Source: an uncultured Eubacteriales bacterium
GTDB lineage: Bacteria > Bacillota > Clostridia > Peptostreptococcales > Anaerovoracaceae
Direction of reading: 5' to 3'
Length of the DNA: 64,000 bases
NCBI GenBank assembly: GCA_902786355.1
Contig: CADABZ010000007.1
Coordinates: 1 to 64,000 of the forward strand
Part shown: positions 1-6,052 of the stretch, one piece after another
How positions within the stretch are numbered: position 1 is the stretch's first letter
How the letters are laid out: every line of letters starts with the position of its first letter
Program-made: the position numbers and the translations under genes
The notes under the pieces: generated by a model
Seen by the model: only the letters and a program-made list of their open reading frames with translations
The model's database searches: none
What the model was told of the DNA's origin: nothing

Positions 1-74
1 GGAGCCCAAACTGACTTAGGAGTGATAGGTACGAATATCTCAGACTGTAATCCTTTTACAACTGTCATACTCAT
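1..74 (-). CDS. prdB: D-proline reductase subunit PrdB (5' end only, runs off left edge)
   Basis: Only the first 24 codons lie in the window. The translated start, MSMTVVKGLQSEIFVPIT, matches the N-terminus I know for PrdB, the selenoprotein subunit that with PrdA reduces D-proline to 5-aminovalerate. The ATG at 74-72 is preceded by GGAGG (90-86) with an 11-nt spacing, and the gene follows the upstream small gene by 6 bp, so it is co-transcribed with prdA. The selenocysteine codon expected in PrdB would lie outside the window and cannot be checked. Confidence 0.85.
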   Translation of the reverse strand, partial: MSMTVVKGLQSEIFVPITPKSVWA

Positions 75-80
75 TTCTGA

Positions 81-359
81 TTAAACCTCCTGTTTGGTTT
101 GATTGTGCATTTCGTCTTGGAGTTTAGTGGAATGCTCGATAGTTTCGAGATATCTTGCGTTGACTTCGGCAGATTCCTGTTCAATGAAGCTCATATTCCA
201 GGCTACCTCCTGACCTATCTCTAAGTCATAATCTGAAATGATCATCCTCTTCGGAATTCTGAGATGTCCCAGTCTTCCTTTGAAGTCGATGGCTACGCTT
301 CCGTCATGGACTTCCACGATAACGCCTTCCATTCTGATTATCTTGTCACCATATTTCAT
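81..359 (-). CDS. small conserved protein between prdA and prdB
   Basis: A 92-residue soluble protein with a beta-rich first 60 residues (KIIRMEGVIVEVHDGSVAID, then GRLGHLRIPKRM) that looks like a small RNA/ligand-binding-type barrel, followed by an acidic, helical, hydrophilic tail. It lies 26 bp after prdA and 6 bp before prdB, so it is part of the proline reductase operon. I recall that small proteins of this kind occur inside prd operons of other Clostridia, but I cannot name the family with certainty. A role in assembling or maturing the reductase is inferred from position only. No cysteines or membrane segments are seen. Confidence 0.7.
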   Translation of the reverse strand: MKYGDKIIRMEGVIVEVHDGSVAIDFKGRLGHLRIPKRMIISDYDLEIGQEVAWNMSFIEQESAEVNARYLETIEHSTKLQDEMHNQTKQEV

Positions 360-385
360 ATCTCTGAACTACCTCTTTCCGATAA

Positions 386-2254
386 TTAGTCGTATTTAGC
401 CTTTCTCTTCTCGCTCATTGGCAGTGACTGCTCGTTATCAACGAGTTCCATCTTCATGCCATAAGCCTTCTCGATCAGCTCTACGTTGCTCTCCTTAACA
501 GCGTGTGTGTACTTTCTTTCTGGTGCCTTGATGCTCTCGCCAGCCATCTTAGCCTTCAGCATAGCCAGACCTCTGATAGCGTCTTCGTGGCAAAGAGTGT
601 TGCAAGCAAGTACTTCGTTCTCGATACCGGACATGGACTTGTTGTTGTCGATCATAGCATCGCAGTACTTGTTACCTGTTACGAGCGCACCCTGTACAGC
701 GCAGAATGAGAATCCAACAACTGGAACGCCTCTCTTACCAATCTGCTCGATGTGGGAAGTGAAGTCTACGTGGTTGTTTCCGAATCCTTCTGTTGTTACG
801 AATGCACCATCTACGTTCATGGACTCTACCATCTGGCCAAGTCTTCTGGATACGTAGAACTTGTCTGTGTTAGCCTGTGGGGAACCAACGAAGATTACGC
901 CTACCAGGTCAACGTCGTCATCGTGAATTGCTTCGTAAACCAGTGGCTCTCTCCAGTAATGTCTGGACATTTCCTTGGAAGCAGGTCCGATGCATGTAAG
1001 AGCGTGGATGCAGCCGTCCATTACCTCGAGTGGGTTAGCAGCTACAGGAACGTTACCCAGGTCTACGTTAGGCTTAGCTCCGAGTACTCCTACTGGCTCT
1101 GTTGGGAACAGGAAGTTATCGTGCATAGCGCCCTGACCCATGATCTCCTTAACGATAACGATTTTCTTCTTTCCAGGTCTTCTTACCTGCTTCATAACCT
1201 GAGTGTCAACTACCTGCTCATCAGTCAGCTGCTTCTTCATAGCATTTCTGATCTCCTGAGTTACGTGGTCAACTGCAGTATGGATAGCGATAGGACCCGG
1301 TCTCTCCATGTTCTTCTTGTTGTCGATAACTGCATGAGCTCTGATGATGATCTCGCCCTTGTCTACAGCGCCTGGACGACCCCACATCATGTTCTCATCG
1401 ATGTAGCCCTCTGAAGAACCGAACTCACCAACCTGAATACCTTCTTCGGTAATTCCGGTAACCATCATTACAACGCCGTCGAGAACTCTTGTAACGCCTT
1501 CACCCAGTTCATAATCGTCTTCCTTAGTAGCGATCGGCTGGATATCCATTACTGTCTCTGTGTAAGTGTGATAGTTGTCAGGTGTGATTACATCGAGTTC
1601 GAGGCTGTGTACCAGCTTCTGAGAGTCAGCACCTTCCTGTGCTGCTGCCTTACGGATATACAGTGTTGTTCCTTCGATCTTGGTCTCGTCACCAAGAACT
1701 ACCTTATCGATCTTGTAGTGCTTACGTGTCATCTCTCTGACTACTACAGCTTCGCCTTCTTCTTCAGCTGCCGGAGCTGCTGCAGCTGCTGGAGCTGCTG
1801 CTGCTACTGCTGCTGCAGGAGCTGCTGCTACACCGCCGCCGATTCCTGCAGGAATCTGGATGTCGATGTTCTTGCCCTCGCCGATGTGAAGGTTGATGTA
1901 GCCGCCAACTGCTGGAGCTGCTGCTACTGCTGCTGGAACTGCTGCTGCCTCTGCAGGAGCTGCTTCCTCAGCTGCTGGAGCTTCTTCTTCGCCCTCAGCT
2001 GCATCGAACTTATCAACGATGTCTGCTGTGATAGGTGTGAGAGAATCAACTGTCTTAGTAAGCTTTGAGCCGTTGAGCACCTGGCCAAGCTTCAGTGCTC
2101 CGTCAAGGTTCAGCAGTCCGGAATCTACGAGATCCGGGAAGATTGCTGGATCCTCGAAGTTTGCAGGTGTCAGTTCTGTGCCTGCCTCTGCTCTGCAGCA
2201 AAGTACTGCTGGATCGTTTGCATGTTGCTTAGCTGTTTCAGCTGTGATTGACAT
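386..2254 (-). CDS. prdA: D-proline reductase proprotein PrdA
   Basis: This 622-residue proprotein is cleaved to give the two PrdA-derived subunits of D-proline reductase; cleavage turns a cysteine into the catalytic pyruvoyl group. The N-terminus (MSITAETAKQHANDPAVLCC) is typical of PrdA. The motif ALTCIGPASKE places the pyruvoyl-forming Cys at residue 421 (codon 994-992), which would leave a C-terminal chain of 202 residues. An Ala/Glu/Pro-rich linker flanks a short IGEGKNIDIQIPAGIGGG segment at roughly residues 105-185. The reading frame is open upstream to 2293, but the ATG at 2254 has a strong AAGGAGG and fits the family start. The next gene in the operon is 26 bp downstream. Length agrees with known PrdA proteins. 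Confidence 0.95.
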   Translation of the reverse strand: MSITAETAKQHANDPAVLCCRAEAGTELTPANFEDPAIFPDLVDSGLLNLDGALKLGQVLNGSKLTKTVDSLTPITADIVDKFDAAEGEEEAPAAEEAAPAEAAAVPAAVAAAPAVGGYINLHIGEGKNIDIQIPAGIGGGVAAAPAAAVAAAAPAAAAAPAAEEEGEAVVVREMTRKHYKIDKVVLGDETKIEGTTLYIRKAAAQEGADSQKLVHSLELDVITPDNYHTYTETVMDIQPIATKEDDYELGEGVTRVLDGVVMMVTGITEEGIQVGEFGSSEGYIDENMMWGRPGAVDKGEIIIRAHAVIDNKKNMERPGPIAIHTAVDHVTQEIRNAMKKQLTDEQVVDTQVMKQVRRPGKKKIVIVKEIMGQGAMHDNFLFPTEPVGVLGAKPNVDLGNVPVAANPLEVMDGCIHALTCIGPASKEMSRHYWREPLVYEAIHDDDVDLVGVIFVGSPQANTDKFYVSRRLGQMVESMNVDGAFVTTEGFGNNHVDFTSHIEQIGKRGVPVVGFSFCAVQGALVTGNKYCDAMIDNNKSMSGIENEVLACNTLCHEDAIRGLAMLKAKMAGESIKAPERKYTHAVKESNVELIEKAYGMKMELVDNEQSLPMSEKRKAKYD

Positions 2255-2320
2255 ATCGATCTTCCTCCTTAAAACTTGTGCCTGCCTGCGCAATGTGCAC
2301 AGTCAGTGGTTGTATATATT

Positions 2321-2359
2321 CCTCTTCTCCGGGGGATTTGGGGCTCACCCGGAGAGAGG
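2321..2359 (-). other. stem-loop in the prdC-prdA intergenic leader
   Basis: CCTCTTCTCCGGG (2321-2333) pairs with CCCGGAGAGAGG (2348-2359) with a single bulged base and a 14-nt loop. It lies about 65 nt before the prdA start. No T-run follows on the minus strand, so it does not look like an intrinsic terminator; an mRNA processing or stability element, or a protein site, is possible. Confidence 0.55.
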
Positions 2360-2429
2360 CTTATACCATTAATAAATTATTCTATAGTATATACAGATGA
2401 TTCGTTAGAAAGCGACATCAGGCCGGTAA

Positions 2430-3809
2430 CTACTGTACTGTCTCGTTGTCCTCTACGTTGTCTACTACGTCGAGGTCCTGATCTACCTTCTTGGAAACCT
2501 TCAGTGTTCTGTACAGCGGGTGTCCTACTGCCATCATTGCAAGGTCTGTCATGTGCATTACCTTGAGTCCCATCTTAGGACCGGAAGCCATAACTGTGTT
2601 GGAGCAGTCAGAGCAGTTTCCGATGATGATGTACTCGCAGCCTGCCTTCTTAAACTCGAGGTTGTTCTTGACCTGTCCAGGGCAGTTGCCAGGACGCTCG
2701 CACTTACGTGTGCCGTTAGGCATCTCCTGAGCCTGCTTGCAGTAGCAGACATGGCCTACAGTACCGTTGTACTTTGCAACGAGGTCTTCCATTCTCTCGA
2801 GGTTGCCGCCGCATGCGCATACCAGGATACCGACCTTAGCGCCCTTCAGGTCTCTGAACGGACGTGTAACAAGGATAGCACCTGTAGCCTTGGTGATAGG
2901 AGCATCAAGAGTAGTAGCCTTACCTGTGAAGGCTCCGCCCATGATGATCTCGCCGTATCCCATTTCGTCAAAGCCGCCTGCTCTGTCGATCAGTGCCTGT
3001 ACGCTTGTACCTACAGGAACGTTCTCGAATACGTGAGCTTCGCTTCCGCCCTTGATCATTCCTCTTACTGTGAGGTTCTTGTCGATCAGCGGCTTCTGAT
3101 CTTCGATTGCTGCTACGCAGCTGTAAACTGTCTCACTGTTGATTACTACAGCGTTGGCTGCTGACGGGAGCTTGTCCGGCTCGAGCTCGATGCCGAGGCA
3201 CTCTCTTACTACAGCACGCTCTTCGCCCATCGGATAGATGTCCGGGAGAAGATGTCTCTCGATAGCAGGATCGTCCTTCAGAAGAGCGTCCAGCTTGAGG
3301 ATGGTCTCTCTGTGCTTCTTCTTGATAGCGATGATTCCCTTGTCAGCTCCGGCGATCTCCATTACATAATGGATACCTCTGAGCAGTCTTGCAGGATCCT
3401 CATCGATCTGCTGGATGTTGTGAGCAAGGCCAGGCTCGCACTCGGAAGCATTTACGAGAATGTATCCGTGATCGAGAACCGGCTTGTCATTCTTGCCATC
3501 ATAGATCTTGATGAATGTAGGGAATCCTGCGCCGCCCTGTCCGAGAACGCCTGCTTCCTTGATCATCTCAAGGTTGGATCCCTTAGCGATCTTTACGTAA
3601 TCTTCAGACTGCTCATCGTCCGGCTTGATGATGATTCTGTCATCAGTGATCTCAATGACCTCGCCGGAAACGCTGGAGTGAACATTAACACCAAGACCTG
3701 TAGGAGTAGCGATAAGCTGACCTCTCTTTACCTTGTCGCCAACAGCAACAACAGGAGCACACGGCTTACCTACAGCACCCTGCTTAAGTAGCATCTGAAT
3801 GTTTTCCAT
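2430..3809 (-). CDS. prdC: proline reductase-associated electron transfer protein PrdC (RnfC-like)
   Basis: A 459-residue RnfC/NqrA-like protein: an N-terminal biotinyl-like barrel (residues about 1-60), then a flavin/NADH-binding RnfC-type core with GQGGAGFPT, then a SLBB-like region, and a cysteine-rich C-terminus (CACGGN, CYCKQA, CERPGNCPGQ, NCSDCSN). PrdC proteins pass electrons from NADH to proline reductase. The frame has no in-frame TGA; some PrdC homologues are selenoproteins and this one appears to be the cysteine form. The start is the ATG at 3809 (MENIQMLLKQGAVGKP) with AAAGGAG upstream; the ORF is open to 3905 but that extension is AT-rich non-family sequence. It is the first gene of the leftward prd operon. 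Confidence 0.88.
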   Translation of the reverse strand: MENIQMLLKQGAVGKPCAPVVAVGDKVKRGQLIATPTGLGVNVHSSVSGEVIEITDDRIIIKPDDEQSEDYVKIAKGSNLEMIKEAGVLGQGGAGFPTFIKIYDGKNDKPVLDHGYILVNASECEPGLAHNIQQIDEDPARLLRGIHYVMEIAGADKGIIAIKKKHRETILKLDALLKDDPAIERHLLPDIYPMGEERAVVRECLGIELEPDKLPSAANAVVINSETVYSCVAAIEDQKPLIDKNLTVRGMIKGGSEAHVFENVPVGTSVQALIDRAGGFDEMGYGEIIMGGAFTGKATTLDAPITKATGAILVTRPFRDLKGAKVGILVCACGGNLERMEDLVAKYNGTVGHVCYCKQAQEMPNGTRKCERPGNCPGQVKNNLEFKKAGCEYIIIGNCSDCSNTVMASGPKMGLKVMHMTDLAMMAVGHPLYRTLKVSKKVDQDLDVVDNVEDNETVQ

Positions 3810-4066
3810 AATACGAATCTCCTTTGAACTACTTTGAAATAATAAAATGCATTTTTCAATTATTACCGTCTGAATTCGGCACACAAAAAATGCCCCTTTA
3901 TTCATTCAAATAATAACATTTTGAGCTATTTATTACAACAATGATATTGTTGATTCATATAGATAAAATTGATAGGCAGAGGCATTATATAACATACCCC
4001 GCAATACGCAAAACTCCTTGATTTTACTGCACTTGATATTAATCTAACGTAAACGTTCGAACAGGC

Positions 4067-4087
4067 GCCTTAAGTTTTGCTTAAGGC
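4067..4087. repeat. 8-bp perfect inverted repeat, candidate operator
   Basis: GCCTTAAG (4067-4074), a 5-nt TTTTG centre, then CTTAAGGC (4080-4087). It lies about 67 bp upstream of the racemase -35 and about 80 bp upstream of the prdC -10, a suitable place for an activator or repressor shared by both directions. This is inference from symmetry and position. Confidence 0.5.
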
Positions 4088-4153
4088 AGAATTAAGCATT
4101 TTTCATGCACCGAAAAAGCACAAATTCTTCCCGTTTTGCATGCTGACATATTA

Positions 4154-4183
4154 TTGACACTCTTCAAAGCGATGCGTTATCAT
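4154..4183 (+). promoter_or_regulatory. promoter of proline racemase gene
   Basis: TTGACA (4154-4159), an 18-bp spacer and TATCAT (4178-4183) make a housekeeping-type promoter. Transcription would start near 4190, about 63 nt before the ATG. The hairpin CAGAGGC/GCCTCTG at 4194-4218 falls inside the 5' untranslated region. Confidence 0.6.
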
Positions 4184-4252
4184 ATTCGTATCACAGAGGC
4201 AAAAACTGACAGCCTCTGCCAACAGCTATGTGTTTTAAGGAGGTAATTACCC

Positions 4253-5329
4253 ATGGCAAAATATCTTGAGCCTAAGATCAACTATGATAATTATGATAAG
4301 AAGGTTATCAGAACAGTTGAAGCTCACACCGAGGGCGAGTACTGCAGAGTCGCTCTTGACTGCCCGGAACTGCCGGGAAACACAATGATCGAGAAGAAGC
4401 ACTATCTCGAAGAGCATTATGACTATCTCAGAACAATGCTCATGTTCGAGCCTCGTGGACACCACGACATGTTCGGTGCTTTCCTCTGCGAGCCAATCAA
4501 CCCTGAAGCAGACTTCGGCGTATTCTTCATGGACGGCGGCGGATATCTGAACATGTGCGGACACTGCTCGATCGGTGCTGCTACAGTTATCCTCGAAGCA
4601 GGCCTTAAGGAGATGAAGGAGCCTGTAACTCAGGTTGTTCTCGACGCTCCTGCAGGACTGGTCAAGCTCGACTGCAAGTGCAAGGACGGAAAGGTAACAG
4701 GCGTTACACTGACCAACGTTCCTGCATTCGTTTACAAGGAGAACCTCGAGCTCGAGTATCAGGGCAAGAAGGTCGTATATGACATCTGCTTCGGCGGATC
4801 ATTCTTCGCACTCGTAGACACTGAGAAGAACTTCGGATTCAAGGTAACACCTGAGCACACCAAGTTCCTCACAGAGTGGTCAAGCTTCGCACTCCAGGAA
4901 ATCAACAAGACAGTTGAGATCCAGCACCCTGAGCTCGACATCACAAGCGTAGACCTCATCGAGAACTACTGCACAGACGAGCTTACAGAGAGCGACAAGG
5001 AGTTCTGCCCGGATGCTAAGTTCGCACTGAAGAACCAGCTGGTATTCGGCGAGCCTCATGATCCGCAGATCGACAGATCCCCATGCGGAACAGGAACATC
5101 TGCAAAGCTGTCCTGGCTCTACAAGAAGGGCGAGCTCGGCGTAGGCGAAAGCTTCGTTTACAAGTCATTCATCGACACAAGATTCATCGGAACAGTTGCT
5201 GAGATCGGACCTAAGGTCGGCGAATTCGATTCCGTCATCCCACAGGTAACCGGCGCTGCTTATCTCTGCGGCGAGGCAAAGTGGTTCATGGATCCGGACG
5301 ATCAGATGACCAAGGGCTTCACAATCTAA
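4253..5329 (+). CDS. prdF: proline racemase
   Basis: A 358-residue enzyme of the proline racemase family that interconverts L- and D-proline, supplying D-proline to the reductase encoded divergently. Both catalytic cysteines are present: MCGHCSIGA (Cys102) and DRSPCGTGTSA (Asp274, Cys278). Two cysteines argue for racemase or epimerase rather than the Ser/Thr-type dehydratases of the same fold; the prd neighbourhood favours proline over hydroxyproline. The start has TTTAAGGAGG nine nt upstream. Length is slightly above the usual 310-340. The name prdF follows the C. difficile cluster and is assigned by context. Confidence 0.9.
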   Translation: MAKYLEPKINYDNYDKKVIRTVEAHTEGEYCRVALDCPELPGNTMIEKKHYLEEHYDYLRTMLMFEPRGHHDMFGAFLCEPINPEADFGVFFMDGGGYLNMCGHCSIGAATVILEAGLKEMKEPVTQVVLDAPAGLVKLDCKCKDGKVTGVTLTNVPAFVYKENLELEYQGKKVVYDICFGGSFFALVDTEKNFGFKVTPEHTKFLTEWSSFALQEINKTVEIQHPELDITSVDLIENYCTDELTESDKEFCPDAKFALKNQLVFGEPHDPQIDRSPCGTGTSAKLSWLYKKGELGVGESFVYKSFIDTRFIGTVAEIGPKVGEFDSVIPQVTGAAYLCGEAKWFMDPDDQMTKGFTI

Positions 5330-5358
5330 TTGACTTAGACTCACAATCAACCTCAAGG

Positions 5359-5390
5359 AAGACCGGCTCACGCAGCCGGTCTTTTTTTTT
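5359..5390 (+). terminator. intrinsic terminator after proline racemase
   Basis: AAGACCGGCT (5359-5368), loop CACGC, AGCCGGTCTT (5374-5383) and an unbroken T-run to 5390. It is a textbook rho-independent terminator 29 bp after the racemase stop codon. Confidence 0.92.
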
Positions 5391-5429
5391 CTTTCACTGA
5401 TGTATCATTGTGAAGTCGCAAAATGTCAT

Positions 5430-5506
5430 GCGCTCGTAGCTCAGCTGGATAGAGTGTCTGACTACGAATCAGAAGGTCTAGGGTTCGAATCCCTACGGGC
5501 GCACCA
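5430..5506 (+). tRNA. tRNA-Arg (anticodon ACG)
   Basis: A complete cloverleaf: acceptor GCGCTCG (5430-5436) pairs with CGGGCGC (5496-5502), anticodon stem TCTGA/TCAGA with loop CTACGAA (anticodon ACG at 5464-5466), T-arm with GGTTCGAATCC, and an encoded CCA end (5504-5506). The ACG anticodon is read as inosine after deamination and decodes CGN arginine codons. It stands alone between two terminators. Confidence 0.97.
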
Positions 5507-5535
5507 AAAAGCGAGCCATTCAGGCTCGCTTTTTT
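5506..5535. terminator. bidirectional terminator between tRNA-Arg and the convergent gene
   Basis: GCGAGCC (5511-5517), loop ATTCA, GGCTCGC (5523-5529), flanked by A5 and T6. It terminates the tRNA transcript directly after CCA and, read on the other strand, the gene ending at 5548. Confidence 0.88.
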
Positions 5536-5547
5536 ATTATCCGGTGA

Positions 5548-5964
5548 TCAGTCCCACGAATCAGGCGTGAACTTGCGGTTCCTGATCTCTTCGACATATT
5601 CCTGATATGCCTCTGTCTCTTCTATCCTTCTGCCCTCTCTGAGCGCAGCCTCAACGACTCTGATCTTGTCTTCATCGTATCTGCCACCCATTCTCCACTG
5701 ATATGAATGTGGATAGGCATCATCCTTATCCAGTATCGTAGGCTCTCTGAAGCACATCTTCTCGTAGTCACTGTACAGACGGTCGGCTTTTTCTCTGCTG
5801 TCAGCCTGGCTGTCGTGTTCTGTATCCTCCGCCTGCTCCTTCACAGTCTGTGGCGTGAGCCTTTCAACTTCTGTTCCGAGTGAGCCCTCGTGTTCTGATG
5901 CTTCTGTAAAGTTGCTGTCGAGAACTAACGTGTAGTCATAATCTCTGTTGCTGTTGTTTCCCAT
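5548..5964 (-). CDS. hypothetical acidic protein, 138 aa
   Basis: No family recognised. The protein is very hydrophilic and acidic, with no signal peptide or membrane segment. The first 60 residues look disordered (many N, E, D, S, T, Q); the second half is likely helical (YSDYEKMCFREP, then DEDKIRVVEAALREGRRIEETEAYQEYVEEIRN). A GGGAG ribosome binding site precedes the ATG. It stands as a single leftward gene downstream of the clostripain-type gene (88 bp gap) and upstream of a shared terminator. Reading-frame quality, RBS and terminator support a real gene. Confidence 0.65.
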   Translation of the reverse strand: MGNNSNRDYDYTLVLDSNFTEASEHEGSLGTEVERLTPQTVKEQAEDTEHDSQADSREKADRLYSDYEKMCFREPTILDKDDAYPHSYQWRMGGRYDEDKIRVVEAALREGRRIEETEAYQEYVEEIRNRKFTPDSWD

Positions 5965-6052
5965 TTTTAACTCCCAATAACTTACAATTTATCTTCCGTC
6001 TATTGTATCACAGAGTCTGTCTCTGTGGCGGGAGATATATTATTTCTGTTCA

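Larger units (their letters stand above)
3810..4252. promoter_or_regulatory. divergent prdC / proline racemase control region
   Basis: A 443-bp gene-free region between divergent operons. It holds an apparent -10 for prdC (TATAAT, minus strand, 3989-3984, with a weak TTGCGT -35) and a good promoter for the racemase (listed separately). It also holds several near-perfect palindromes: CAACAAT-GAT-ATTGTTG (3936-3952), AACGT-AA-ACGTT (4046-4057), GCCTTAAG-N5-CTTAAGGC (4067-4087) and CAGAGGC-N11-GCCTCTG (4194-4218). In other Clostridia the prd genes are controlled by the sigma-54-type activator PrdR; I did not find a convincing -24/-12 element here. The prdC leader would be about 165 nt. Confidence 0.6.

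Noticed and set aside
1740-2000. Ala-codon-rich repeats inside prdA that look like tandem repeats
   Set aside because: They encode the Ala/Glu/Pro linker normal for PrdA; no regular DNA period is evident.
752-2068. Long plus-strand frames rich in Cys/Ser/Tyr opposite prdA
   Set aside because: They are antisense shadows of prdA: biased composition, no RBS, and prdA is a certain gene.
2430-3809. Selenocysteine in PrdC
   Set aside because: The frame is continuous with no in-frame TGA; the cysteine clusters are complete as Cys.
3810-4252. Sigma-54 -24/-12 promoter for prdC or the racemase
   Set aside because: I looked for GG-N10-GC in a TGGCA...TTGC setting in both directions and found no convincing match.
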